Of a DNA stretch of 64,000 nt, positions 1 to 9,238 are shown in pieces. This stretch comes from RECM01 sp047921215 (lineage in GTDB: Bacteria; Bacteroidota; Rhodothermia; Balneolales; Cyclonatronaceae): the NCBI GenBank assembly GCA_047921215.1, contig JBLRWO010000023.1, positions 8,150-72,149 of the forward strand, read 5' to 3'. The position numbers were made by a program, and so were the translations under genes. Below the pieces are notes generated by a model. It saw only the letters and a program-made list of their open reading frames with translations, did not search any database and was not told where the DNA came from. The number at the start of each line of letters is the position of its first letter. The stretch's first letter is position 1.

Positions 1-296
1 GTACATTCCGGTATACCGGAAACCCGTTAAAAAAGTCATAACCGTATCTGAAGTATAACTCCAAATCACTATAACAAACACCAAAATAGCCAATTCCCTC
101 TCAACTTGAATCGCCTGGCCAAATCCCGGCAATACCATACACCTTGAACCCAATCCCGTTCAACACACCCTGATCCACTTTTCCTACATCTCAGATCTCT
201 AAACCCAAGTCTGATATCTGATGTCTCACGTCCCATACAAAAAGAATCCAACTGGCCCGATTCATCCCGCCTAAAATCTGATACCTGCATACTTAC
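1..296. other. Left-edge intergenic stretch
   Basis: No convincing gene is visible here. A minus-strand reading frame crosses 69-350, but its product is Cys/Arg/Trp-rich with no family resemblance and it overlaps the start of the pseudouridine synthase gene. The stretch is AT-rich and contains near-repeats of ctgatatctg/cagatct at about 190-290, plus a 16-base palindrome at 6-21. It probably holds the promoter of the gene starting at 297, but I cannot point to a convincing -35/-10 pair. Confidence 0.4.
6..21. repeat. Perfect 16-bp palindrome
   Basis: The sequence TTCCGGTATACCGGAA equals its own reverse complement. It lies only a few bases from the window edge, so whether it is an operator, part of a longer inverted repeat or chance cannot be decided here. 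Confidence 0.5.
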
Positions 297-977
297 ATGA
301 CCACGGCCCCAAAAATATACTACGAAGACAACCACCTTCTCGTTGTTCACAAACCCGAAAATATACTGGTACAGGAAGATAAATCGGGCGACAGCGACCT
401 TCTTGGCCTGTTAAAGGAATACATCAGGCGGAAGTACCATAAACCTGGCAAGGTCTTCCTGGGGCTGGTGCACCGGCTCGACCGGCCGGTACACGGAATC
501 ATGGTATTTGCACGTACCTCAAAGGCCGCATCACGGTTGTCAGACCAGTTCAGAACCCGGACAGTAGTTAAAAAATACCTGGTGATCGCAGAGGGTCATG
601 CCAGAGATACAGCCAGGCTGGAGCATGAACTGGTAAAAGATCATGAAAACAACAGGGTATCGGCATTTCCGGCCGGCTCCGGTAAAGGAAAACCGGCCTC
701 GCTTACCTATAACCTGATCGCCCGCAAAAACGGGCTGAGCCTGATCGAAGTGGAGCTTGAAACGGGCCGCCCGCATCAGATTCGGGTACAACTTGCGGCG
801 GCGGGGCTCCCCGTTTGGGGCGATTACAAATACGGGAGCCGGCAACCCGACGGACGAACAATTGCGCTGTTCTCGGCCAGGCTCGAATTTGACCATCCAA
901 CCAGAGGTGAGCGGCTTGCGTTCAGCGCCGACCCACCCCGGGGTGAGCCCTGGGATGTATTCAATACCACCCTCTGA
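297..977 (+). CDS. RluA-family RNA pseudouridine synthase
   Basis: This enzyme isomerises uridine to pseudouridine in rRNA or tRNA. The diagnostic segment HRLDRPVHGIMVFA (around residues 59-72) carries the catalytic Asp, followed by the family's RTVVKKYL strand and the C-terminal GRPHQIRVQLAAAG motif that closes the active site. At 226 residues it is a compact RluA-type protein without an N-terminal S4 domain, so it resembles the short RluA/RluC-like catalytic form. The start is the ATG at 297. It converges on dsbD with only 2 bases between stops. The exact target uridine cannot be read from the sequence. Confidence 0.93.
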   Translation: MTTAPKIYYEDNHLLVVHKPENILVQEDKSGDSDLLGLLKEYIRRKYHKPGKVFLGLVHRLDRPVHGIMVFARTSKAASRLSDQFRTRTVVKKYLVIAEGHARDTARLEHELVKDHENNRVSAFPAGSGKGKPASLTYNLIARKNGLSLIEVELETGRPHQIRVQLAAAGLPVWGDYKYGSRQPDGRTIALFSARLEFDHPTRGERLAFSADPPRGEPWDVFNTTL

Positions 978-979
978 TA

Positions 980-2755
980 CTACGGAGCCACCATTGAAAC
1001 ACGGCTCAGAAATTCGTTGGGACGTAAAAATCCAACCACCCGTGCACTTCTGATTTCATTGCCCTGCCCATCCAGAAAAACAATGGTGGGTACACCTGCA
1101 ATTTCATATTGCCGGCGCAATTCTTCCGACTCGGGCGAGTCGAATTGAGTCAGATCCACTTTCAGGCGCATAAACGGGGATGTGGCATCGATCACAGCCG
1201 GATCGGTGAAGGTAATCTGGTCAAGTTCCAGACAAGGTATACACCAGTCGGCGTAAAAGTCGAGAATGACTGCCTGGTTGTTATTTGCTGCATGCTCAAG
1301 TTTTTCGGCAGAATAGGACTGCCACTCAACACCGGGTTTCTGCAGATTTTGAAACACCATCACACCCAGCACGATCGCAATCACACCAAATGCATAGCGG
1401 AATCGGGTGAACCCTTTTTTGTCGAGTCCGGTTTTTTCAATAAATCCGAGATAGATACCTCCGGCAACCAGGGTTACCGGGATCACATAGGGTACTATTT
1501 TCGGAAACAGGGCAAGACCACCGTAGAAAAATCCGACACCGATCAAAACGATGCCAAAAACCTTCTTCACCCAGACCATCCATACCCCTGACCGCGGCAG
1601 ATTCTGCATAAGTCCGGAGAATGTACCCAGAATCAGGTACGGGAAACCAAGACCAAGCGACAGGATGAAGAACGACCAGAAACCAAAAACCGGATCGCCA
1701 ACTGATCCGACATAGGCCAGTAATGCAATTATCGGCGGACCTACACACGGTGCAGCGAATATTCCTACAACCAGACCGGATATATAGATACCCAGTATAC
1801 CCGTGGTCGCTCCGGATCCTCCGAGCCGTTTTGTGAGCCAGTAGGGAATCTGAATTTCATACAGGCCAAACATGCTCAGTGCCAGTCCGAACATCAGAAA
1901 TGCGATAAATCCGAGCATCCATGGACTCTGCAGCCAGGAACCGAACAGACCCCCACTCATGGCAGCGGCCACGCCAAGCACACTGTACATGGTCGCAATT
2001 CCAAGTACATAGATTACCGCCCTGAAAAACACTTTCAGGGTATTGGTTTCCGTCTGTGTTCCAAACAGGGATACGGTTACCGAAATCATCGGATAGACGC
2101 AGGGCGTCAGGTTCAGGGCAAGCCCTATAAAAAAGATGGCGACGAAAGCCAGTAAAAAACCGTCCGATTCGAACATACCCGCGATCTCATTCTGCAGACC
2201 GGTGTCCTGCACATAGGTATCGAACAGGGCAAACAGCTCCTCGTTCACCTGCACCACTTCCGTGCCAGCCTCAACCACATCATACCGGATTTCGACCCGA
2301 ATATTTGACGGGGGCAGGCAGGTCTGATCGTCACAGGCCTGTACAGTCAGGTTGCCCCGAATAACCTGTTCTCCGGTTTCAATTGAGGATGAGGATCTCA
2401 TGCTCAGAAAAATCGGAGCAGTACCCTCGTAAACCCGGAGTGGTTCATCTTCGGCAAAAGCAAACGACATCACCTTCGCTGCCGGATATCGCTGATCTGC
2501 AATAATAACATCATTGCCCGGCTCAACACTGAGTGTGGTTGGTATAAGCCAGTCGAGGGTCGGATTCACAGCATTGATATGCCAGCCTTCCTCGATCTGC
2601 ATTACTACAGCCACCAGAAATTCACTCCCCTGCGGTACCTGCTCAACCGATATATAGGAATTGATACCGACCTTGTCGGCGCTCATATCAAACTGGCCAA
2701 ATGCAGGCAGATACAGTAAAACGGTTAGCAGGGTAATCAGAGATACACTTCTCAT
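980..2755 (-). CDS. dsbD: Thiol:disulfide interchange protein DsbD
   Basis: DsbD moves electrons from cytoplasmic thioredoxin across the inner membrane to reduce periplasmic disulfides. All three parts are present. An N-terminal signal peptide precedes a periplasmic immunoglobulin-like domain containing the Cys pair in the segment ACDDQTCLPP. Eight or so hydrophobic helices follow, with the membrane cysteines in LNLTPCVYPM and FAAPCVGPP. A C-terminal thioredoxin domain carries the WCIPC motif near residue 500. The length (591) fits full-length DsbD. The thioredoxin-fold lipoprotein gene lies 87 bases upstream on the same strand, suggesting a shared transcript and a redox partnership. Confidence 0.95.
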   Translation of the reverse strand: MRSVSLITLLTVLLYLPAFGQFDMSADKVGINSYISVEQVPQGSEFLVAVVMQIEEGWHINAVNPTLDWLIPTTLSVEPGNDVIIADQRYPAAKVMSFAFAEDEPLRVYEGTAPIFLSMRSSSSIETGEQVIRGNLTVQACDDQTCLPPSNIRVEIRYDVVEAGTEVVQVNEELFALFDTYVQDTGLQNEIAGMFESDGFLLAFVAIFFIGLALNLTPCVYPMISVTVSLFGTQTETNTLKVFFRAVIYVLGIATMYSVLGVAAAMSGGLFGSWLQSPWMLGFIAFLMFGLALSMFGLYEIQIPYWLTKRLGGSGATTGILGIYISGLVVGIFAAPCVGPPIIALLAYVGSVGDPVFGFWSFFILSLGLGFPYLILGTFSGLMQNLPRSGVWMVWVKKVFGIVLIGVGFFYGGLALFPKIVPYVIPVTLVAGGIYLGFIEKTGLDKKGFTRFRYAFGVIAIVLGVMVFQNLQKPGVEWQSYSAEKLEHAANNNQAVILDFYADWCIPCLELDQITFTDPAVIDATSPFMRLKVDLTQFDSPESEELRRQYEIAGVPTIVFLDGQGNEIRSARVVGFLRPNEFLSRVSMVAP

Positions 2756-2841
2756 TATAAAACAGTCATTAAATCAGATCAGATTCACAACACTCCGGAA
2801 ACCAACAAAATACATACATAAATCTGGTGGTAGAAAACTGT

Positions 2842-3363
2842 CTAATCCTCATTTCTGCGGTTTAAAAAGTCGTCAAAGGGGGTGTCTTTATAGGCATTCG
2901 AACCCACGTAGGAAAGCAGGTTGTTAAAATCAGTCGCATCCATAAAACCAGGCTGTTTACCCACTGCCGCACCGTCAGAATCGAGGATTACGGTTGTGGG
3001 ATAACCGCGTACGCCAAAAGCAAGTGCTAGCTCCTGCTCAGTGACCGCTTCACCGGCAAAATCGATGAAATTCTTCGACTCGGCATTCAGTCTGACCGGG
3101 TAAAAATAACTGCCCAGTGTCTCCTGTACCGTGGCATCTGCGTAGGTTTCCGTATTCATCCGCCTGCAATAGGCACACCATTCCGTATATACGTCGATAA
3201 GGATTTTCTTCCCGTCTGAACCGGCTTTTTCAAGGGCCGTGTGCAGAGGAACCCACTCCACACCTGAGACATCCGATGATGACCCCTGTGCCGATGTTTC
3301 TGACTGCTCACACGACAGAATGAAAAGTGCAAACAGTATGATGATAGTCGATGTTTTTAACAT
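2842..3363 (-). CDS. Thioredoxin-like lipoprotein
   Basis: The N-terminus is a short hydrophobic signal ending in a lipobox (FILSC, Cys near residue 18), so the protein should be lipid-anchored in the envelope. The mature part has a thioredoxin fold with the active-site sequence WCAYC around residues 62-66 and the cis-Pro segment GYPTTVILD near residue 120. The WCxxC spacing and the short length (173) match the DUF255/thioredoxin-like family of periplasmic reductases. It lies directly upstream of dsbD on the same strand, so DsbD is its probable electron donor. The substrate is unknown. Confidence 0.88.
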   Translation of the reverse strand: MLKTSTIIILFALFILSCEQSETSAQGSSSDVSGVEWVPLHTALEKAGSDGKKILIDVYTEWCAYCRRMNTETYADATVQETLGSYFYPVRLNAESKNFIDFAGEAVTEQELALAFGVRGYPTTVILDSDGAAVGKQPGFMDATDFNNLLSYVGSNAYKDTPFDDFLNRRNED

Positions 3364-3495
3364 GTAGCTGATAATCGCGTGGTAATGCAGGTATTTTGTT
3401 AATATTAACGCAAAAATACGGACTTGTTATCTTTTAAGGTGTAATATTTCTGTAAAAGACTTTAAATGTAACGCTTGATGCACACAGAAACGCCA

Positions 3496-4269
3496 TCAGA
3501 TGGAGATGACAATCCCGTTGGTAAGACGGTACACCACCCTGGTCACATCTATAAGCGGTTCGGCATCGTAAGTGAGCACAAACTGCGTGGTGAAGGTCAT
3601 GTTTCTGCTGATCCTGAGGTTCAGTTTCGCATCTCCTGTAACCCTGGGCCGGAAGAACGATTCAGGCGGAGCCTGGTAATACCCCATCAGAACCAGTTCT
3701 GCCTGTTCAGCAATACGCCCCCGGATCAGCAGGCTTGTCGTACTCTTTATGAGATTTTTTTCGACAGCCTCCTCGCCGCTCTCCCTCCAGAATTCATTTT
3801 CAATCATCAGACCGGTACTGATGGATCCCCGCATAGCCGAAGTGTTCAGATACCGGTATCTCATGGTTGCCCCGGCAAGTGCCCGGCGCTTTAAACCCCA
3901 GTTCAGATTATACTGAAACTGAACAAAGGACTCAGGAGACCAGCTATTGCGGCGGTCAAAGGTACCCCTCAGGTGAAAATAGCCATCACTGACCAGGCTT
4001 TTCTCATCAACCATCACAAGATTTATCTGGTTCAGGAAATAATACACATGCCTTCTGGTAAAATGGGCCAGATTAGTCTCATTACCCAGGGCAAGTACCG
4101 ATGTGTTCTGTTTGTTTAACGAAAAATCGAACTTCAGTTCACCTAACCACACATTGGCTGTATCGGCATCCGTGCGAAATCGTTCCACATTTAAAACCTG
4201 TGATACCGAAGCGAGAGGAAATAGCATGAAAACTATAATTAACAGTATCTTATTGGTAATATTATACAT
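3496..4269 (-). CDS. DUF481-like outer membrane protein
   Basis: The preferred start is the ATG at 4269, because it begins a clean signal peptide (lysine, hydrophobic run, cleavage after SVSQ). A reading 41 codons longer begins at 4392 but puts a Cys/Arg-rich stretch before the signal. The mature part is made of alternating amphipathic strands, ends in an aromatic/hydrophobic strand, and has the YDxxPLIDVTRVVYRLTNG segment typical of DUF481 barrels (putative salt-induced outer membrane proteins). A barrel porin-like or structural role is likely. No neighbouring gene shares its strand closely, so its partner is unknown. Confidence 0.7.
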   Translation of the reverse strand: MYNITNKILLIIVFMLFPLASVSQVLNVERFRTDADTANVWLGELKFDFSLNKQNTSVLALGNETNLAHFTRRHVYYFLNQINLVMVDEKSLVSDGYFHLRGTFDRRNSWSPESFVQFQYNLNWGLKRRALAGATMRYRYLNTSAMRGSISTGLMIENEFWRESGEEAVEKNLIKSTTSLLIRGRIAEQAELVLMGYYQAPPESFFRPRVTGDAKLNLRISRNMTFTTQFVLTYDAEPLIDVTRVVYRLTNGIVISI

Positions 4270-4447
4270 AAATATTCTGACGTATTGGGTTAAAAATCCT
4301 GGTGACAGCTTTGGAAAACAAGTCTCAGACCTTCTGCATGACCCGGACTCTCTGATGATACAGACCGGAAATTTTCCGTTTTCCAAAGCCAAATTTGGGT
4401 TAACTTCCTGACCACATAAAATAGGAATTAACCAAATTTTCGTTCAC

Positions 4448-5356
4448 ATGATATCTGATGCAGATCTGATGATGCCACTGCTGCTTGAAGAAAAGCAACT
4501 TACAGAGGCCGGGAAAAAGAAACTGGAAAAACTGGCACGGCAGCTGCTGAAAAAAAAACCGGATAACAGAACAGCCGACGAGAATTTCATTCTGGGCTAT
4601 GCTGCCGACCAGGTCTACGACCTCGATGCAGCGGTTACCTATTTTACAGATTCTATAAGGGAAAATCCGGAATTTGAAGCCGCATACAGGTTCAGGGGTT
4701 CGGTTCTGATCCGGCAGGAAAAGTTCAGTGAGGCTGAAACCGATATCGAAAAAGCACTCGAACTCGATCCCGGATATCGTGATGCAAAGATTGAAAAAGC
4801 CCGGCTGCTGCACGAAAACGGCAATGGCAAACAGGCTCTTGAACTAATCAAAAAACTGGATCAGGAAGCCGATCCCGATCAGGAATTTGATGCTGATCTC
4901 TGGTTGCTCAAGGGTAAAATCCACGACCGCCTGGGCAACTACAAAGAGGCAATATCCTGTTTTGATACGGTGGCAGAACAGGTTGATGATGATGCCGAAG
5001 TATTTACACAGCGGGCACTGAGTAAATTTTTTAGTGGCGATGCCGATGGTGCCCTTGCTGATCTGCAAACAGCACAAAAATTCGGACCACAGGGCCATAT
5101 CGCTCATTTCAATATGGCCCTTGTACTGCTTTCATTCCCTGACAGAACAAAAGATGCATTCCGTTTTTTCGAACGGGCATTTAAAAAAGACCAGGATATG
5201 TTGAAAAACTACTTGTCTGCTGCTAACCAATTCGAATCGGAACGGTTGTACGATGCCCTCAAGCAACGTCTGGTGGAATTAAAAAAGATGGACGACGAAC
5301 AGGGGCGCTTCTACCGCGATCAGCTTACTGATTTGCTTGAGCGCAAACTCCCCTGA
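4448..5356 (+). CDS. Tetratricopeptide-repeat protein
   Basis: This 302-residue protein has no signal peptide. After a lysine-rich first 45 residues it is a run of TPR helices. Clear repeats begin at about residues 48 (ENFILGYAADQVYDLDAA), 82 (EAAYRFRGSVLIRQEKFSEA) and 150 (LWLLKGKIHDRLGNYKEA), with the usual W/L-G-Y-A-P positions. Such proteins are cytoplasmic scaffolds for protein-protein contacts. The Lys-rich head might contact nucleic acid or a membrane, but that is speculation. It is a single transcription unit by spacing, with a small hairpin (gacccg/cgggtc, 5364-5380) just after the stop. Confidence 0.8.
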   Translation: MISDADLMMPLLLEEKQLTEAGKKKLEKLARQLLKKKPDNRTADENFILGYAADQVYDLDAAVTYFTDSIRENPEFEAAYRFRGSVLIRQEKFSEAETDIEKALELDPGYRDAKIEKARLLHENGNGKQALELIKKLDQEADPDQEFDADLWLLKGKIHDRLGNYKEAISCFDTVAEQVDDDAEVFTQRALSKFFSGDADGALADLQTAQKFGPQGHIAHFNMALVLLSFPDRTKDAFRFFERAFKKDQDMLKNYLSAANQFESERLYDALKQRLVELKKMDDEQGRFYRDQLTDLLERKLP

Positions 5357-5629
5357 GAAGTTGACCCGCAATACGGGTCTACGGTAAACCGGCCATGTCA
5401 TAGATTTCGTGTGATTACTCATCCGGGTTTTTCAGAATCCCTCAGTAATGTGATACCACAGATTTTTACCTGAAAAATGCAGGTTGGTATTGTTCCATAA
5501 AAAACTAAAAAAATAAACGTCATATCCGGAACACTGGAAAGACGATTTATGTTATTTCTTCACTACAAATATGCATTCTGCAATACTGTTTACCATATTT
5601 CATTTTTATTACCCATTTCAAAAATACCA

Positions 5630-6508
5630 ATGCCGGAACGCCGATCATATAGAGAAGAATTGCTTGAGCTCGTAACGGCTATTGTCGACGGTGAAGCATC
5701 GGAAAAGGAAAAGGAACGATACCTCCGCGCCGCCAGGGACGATTCTTACTTTCATCACGCCCTCGAAAGAGAGAAAAAGATCAAGAATGTTATAGCCACC
5801 CGCAGCCACAGGGCGAAAACGCCTGAACATCTCGCACATAACATCAGAACCCTCATTGCCACTGAAGCCCGTAAATCCGGTGCCACAAGTACTGCCGAAA
5901 ATACCCGTATTTCTTCCATTTCCGGCTCCTCTCAGAGCAGCGACAGTGTAAAAAGGAAACGAAGACCGTCCTATTTCAGCCTGTTCGCCGTTGCTGCGGC
6001 TTTTCTGCTGGCCGCCCTCCTCCATCTGTACCAGGGTACCGTTTCGACTGAAAGTTACATTGTTGAAGATCTTGTTTTTGAACATTATAATAATCACGGC
6101 GGCAGTCTTCTCCCGGTCAGTTTCGCTTCAGAAAGTACCGGGCATGCAGAACAGATTCTCAGCAACGATTACAATATTTCCCTGACTGTACCCGAACTGC
6201 AGGGTGCCAGCTTCTCCGGGGTTGTTTATGCCGAGTTTGTATCCGGTTACCACACTCCCCTTATCGAGTACACGGTCGATGACGGCGACCACATCTATGT
6301 TTTTGCATTCTGCCTCGATGAACTGAAAAAATACCGTCTCCTTGAACGCGATAATGCGGCCGTAAACCGGATTACAGACATTAACGATGTGTACATCAAA
6401 GAGATTGGAGGTAAACATGTTGTATCATGGAAATGGCACGATGTCTGGTATTCCGCTATCTCAAATCATAACGGAGAAACGATTGCGTCAATGCTTCCGA
6501 AGCACTGA
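5630..6508 (+). CDS. Anti-sigma-factor-like single-pass membrane protein
   Basis: I favour the ATG at 5630 (MPERRSYREE), because an upstream extension to 5549 adds a non-conserved hydrophobic leader. The product is about 292 residues: a charged cytoplasmic head with an anti-sigma-like helical pattern (VDGEASEKEKERYL), a Ser-rich linker, one membrane helix at about residues 122-142, then an outer domain of about 150 residues rich in beta strands. The head lacks the Cys/His zinc motif of ZAS anti-sigma factors. No ECF sigma gene is adjacent, so the partner, if any, lies elsewhere. The anti-sigma call rests on architecture only. Confidence 0.5.
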   Translation: MPERRSYREELLELVTAIVDGEASEKEKERYLRAARDDSYFHHALEREKKIKNVIATRSHRAKTPEHLAHNIRTLIATEARKSGATSTAENTRISSISGSSQSSDSVKRKRRPSYFSLFAVAAAFLLAALLHLYQGTVSTESYIVEDLVFEHYNNHGGSLLPVSFASESTGHAEQILSNDYNISLTVPELQGASFSGVVYAEFVSGYHTPLIEYTVDDGDHIYVFAFCLDELKKYRLLERDNAAVNRITDINDVYIKEIGGKHVVSWKWHDVWYSAISNHNGETIASMLPKH

Positions 6509-6671
6509 TACCGCCCCGAACGTTTACTGATATTTCCACCCTAACACTGTCTGCACCTGTAAACGGGAACAATTCCATTTACGGTTATATATATTTTATT
6601 CAATATTGTTGCTGCTGCCTGAATAAATCCGTGAATCGACGATTTACTGGCAATTATGCCACCCTTTTAAA

Positions 6672-7847
6672 ATGACCAGACTTCAATCATACGATTACAT
6701 TATAGCCGGTGCAGGGTGTGCCGGACTGAGTCTTGCATGGTTTCTGGTCAGCAGCGGACTGAACGGAAAAAAAATATTGATTGCAGACCAGTCCCTGAAA
6801 CCCCGAAATGATAAAACGTGGTGCTTCTGGTCGGCAAAAGGCATACCTGATAAATCACTCATTGATCATGAGTGGGAGAAGCTGGAAATCAGAACCAGCA
6901 GCCATCATGACGTATCGCCCCTGCCCCCCTATGGTTACTACTGTGTGCAAAGCGGGTCATATCACGTCAAAATGATGGACTTTTTACGTGCTTCATCCAA
7001 TATTGACTGGATAGAATGCCGGATTGACGGTTTCGAAACACAGCACAAACGGGCCTTGCTCCATACCTCAGCAGGTACTTTCGATGCAGAATATCTTTTT
7101 CAGAGCATCCGGCTCTTTGATATTGACGCGCACGAACTAAACCTGAAACAGCATTTTACAGGTTGGGAAATCCGCACCGATAAGCCGGTGTTCAATACCG
7201 AATCTGCCTGTTTTATGGACCTGTCGGTTGAACAGCGCGAAGGGATTACCTTTATGTACATCCTGCCCTATACCAAAACACAGGCTATATTTGAATACAC
7301 GCTTTTTTCGGAACACCTGCTAACCCGGGATATTTATGAAACCGAAATCCGAAAGTATCTGACTGAACGTTATGGCCTTGATGAGAATACCTATACGGTT
7401 GTCCGCAAGGAGCACGGGGTTATTCCTATGGTAGACAACGGATTCAGACCTTCTTCGGGTGATCGGGTTATCAATATTGGTGCTGCTGCAGGCCTGGCCA
7501 AAGCCAGTACCGGCTACACCTTTACGCGCATTCATTCAGTCAACCGGCAAATCGTTGAAATGCTAAGACGGGGACTCACCCCGTTACCTCAGAACCCCTC
7601 TTCAAAACGGTTCCGGGCTTACGACATCCTGCTGTTGTACATCATAAAAAATGATCCCTCCAAAGCGGTCGAAATTTTTGAAACCCTTTTCAAAAAAAAC
7701 CGTCTTCCCGGCATTCTCAAATTCCTGAGCGAAGAGACCCATATCGGGGAGGAAATAAAAATATTCTGGTCACTGCCGCACCGCCCTTTTTTCAAAGCCA
7801 TGTATGGCGCCCGTAAAATGCTCCTGAAAACACTCTCATCCAGGTAA
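6672..7847 (+). CDS. crtY: Lycopene cyclase (CrtY-type)
   Basis: The enzyme closes beta-ionone rings on lycopene, a step toward carotenes and xanthophylls. The N-terminus is an FAD/NAD-binding Rossmann loop (IIAGAGCAGLSLAW, from about residue 9), followed by the family signature NDKTWCFW near residue 46. The C-terminal third has the AAGLAKASTGYTFTRI segment that recurs in lycopene cyclases. The length of 391 is normal. No other carotenoid genes (crtB, crtI, crtZ) lie in the window, so the pathway must be dispersed. Carotenoids are common in halophilic Balneolaeota and Rhodothermaeota. Confidence 0.9.
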   Translation: MTRLQSYDYIIAGAGCAGLSLAWFLVSSGLNGKKILIADQSLKPRNDKTWCFWSAKGIPDKSLIDHEWEKLEIRTSSHHDVSPLPPYGYYCVQSGSYHVKMMDFLRASSNIDWIECRIDGFETQHKRALLHTSAGTFDAEYLFQSIRLFDIDAHELNLKQHFTGWEIRTDKPVFNTESACFMDLSVEQREGITFMYILPYTKTQAIFEYTLFSEHLLTRDIYETEIRKYLTERYGLDENTYTVVRKEHGVIPMVDNGFRPSSGDRVINIGAAAGLAKASTGYTFTRIHSVNRQIVEMLRRGLTPLPQNPSSKRFRAYDILLLYIIKNDPSKAVEIFETLFKKNRLPGILKFLSEETHIGEEIKIFWSLPHRPFFKAMYGARKMLLKTLSSR

Positions 7848-7878
7848 TCCGGTTGAGGTCTTAAACCTCCCGGAATGA

Positions 7879-8964
7879 TCAGCTTTCCCAGCTTCCACTT
7901 ACCTCCTGCTCCCTGCATCCTTCAATTTCAAAAATGAGTTCTTTACCGTAAGCCGACGCCGGTGTCTGATAACCGGCTGCCATGTTCCCTGCTGCCACTT
8001 TCATGGCTATATGCCAGGCCGTGAGTGCCGTCAACCGGTAGCCCTCCGGTGTTATCAGGCCGGCTTCAGAAGTTTCTCCTGCTGCATTGGTTACACGGCC
8101 CCTGAACATACTTTTGCCTCTCTCGCGCTGTTCCGGAGTCGGTCCCGGCGGACGGCTGTCAATCCATTTTTTTATCAGACCCCGAACGAAACCTGTCCGG
8201 AGTACCGGATTCATGAAATTCGATAATTTCAGCATACGGATGACCGCTATGTTAACTGCCGTATAAACGGTGATGTTACCGATTCCTGTGGATGTGAAAG
8301 CAGTTGACAGATCTCCCCATGGAATGGATACCACCGGTTTGGGTCCGCGACCGAAATCGACTTCCTTTACAAGATATGCACTTGGCACCGGTTTGAGCCT
8401 GCCATCGCGGCGTATGGCACCGCCCATGCCGGCTCTTTCCGCCATTGATGTGGCTGTTCCGTGCGATACGCCCCCGCCAATGCCCACGAATGCAAGCTCC
8501 AGCGTATTGGCATCGGGCAGCCGCTCTTTGAGAAGCATAGCCAGGCAATCGGATGGCACCACATCGAAGCCGGTTCCCGGCATAGCCATGATACCGGCAG
8601 CACGAAAAGCCCCGTCCATCTTTTTGAGCGACTCAAATACGTCAATCTCGCCGGTGATATCCAGGTAGTGGCAGCTATTGCGCAGGCAGGCTTCGGCCAT
8701 GGCTTTCCAGGTAAACATAAACGGACCGGCACAGTGGATTACAAGCAGGGCATCAGCGAGCAGGGTATCCATTGTATCTGGGTCGTTCAGTCCGGCAACA
8801 CGGTGTGGCAGGTTCAGCCGGGCCGACTGTGCAGCAAGTTTTTCAGCGTCGCGGCCGGCCAGTAAAACCGGGTGACCCGATGCGGCTGCAATTTCGGTGA
8901 TAATGACTCCGGTATAGCCATAGCTTCCGTATATGACGATTGTGCGCTTGCTTGATTTGGACAT
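7879..8964 (-). CDS. Saccharopine dehydrogenase-like / trans-acting enoyl reductase
   Basis: The start at 8964 (MSKSSKR) places the nucleotide-binding loop IYGSYGYTG about ten residues in, as in the family. An ATG six codons upstream (8982) is possible. The fold is an N-terminal Rossmann domain, a middle domain opening with GTGFDVVPSDCLA, and a C-terminal segment with PEGYRLTALTA. This matches the saccharopine dehydrogenase NADP-binding family that includes mycobacterial trans-acting enoyl reductases. Bacterial members are mostly uncharacterised, and a role in lipid or isoprenoid reduction is only a guess. Stops of this gene and crtY converge 31 bases apart. Confidence 0.75.
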   Translation of the reverse strand: MSKSSKRTIVIYGSYGYTGVIITEIAAASGHPVLLAGRDAEKLAAQSARLNLPHRVAGLNDPDTMDTLLADALLVIHCAGPFMFTWKAMAEACLRNSCHYLDITGEIDVFESLKKMDGAFRAAGIMAMPGTGFDVVPSDCLAMLLKERLPDANTLELAFVGIGGGVSHGTATSMAERAGMGGAIRRDGRLKPVPSAYLVKEVDFGRGPKPVVSIPWGDLSTAFTSTGIGNITVYTAVNIAVIRMLKLSNFMNPVLRTGFVRGLIKKWIDSRPPGPTPEQRERGKSMFRGRVTNAAGETSEAGLITPEGYRLTALTAWHIAMKVAAGNMAAGYQTPASAYGKELIFEIEGCREQEVSGSWES

Positions 8965-9238
8965 AAGTGCCATAATATGCAAATTCCGGCAGTTTTATAC
9001 AGAATTATCTCCCGTCGGTAACCATCCATATAACCTCCAGCTATACATATACTATACGTTAACTTTATTCATGATGTCTTCGCACCGGGTTTTGATAAGC
9101 TGGAACCGTAAAGGTGCTCCTTTCAAAATGACAACGGATAGATGGCAATGAATACCAGTGTACTGAATGAATTATTACCGATTCATTGATCTTTTTATTA
9201 ACCTTTAGTATAACAACCCACTTATTCGAATTATCAAC

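Noticed and set aside
69..350. Minus-strand reading frame of 93 codons at the left edge.
   Set aside because: Cys/Arg/Trp-rich with no family match, and it overlaps the confident gene at 297.
3475..3894. Plus-strand reading frame of 139 codons across the DUF481-like gene.
   Set aside because: It is antisense to a better-supported exported barrel protein and has unnatural composition.
6672..8964. Possible carotenoid cluster around crtY.
   Set aside because: The neighbour is a saccharopine-dehydrogenase-like reductase; crtB, crtI and others are absent, so no cluster can be claimed.
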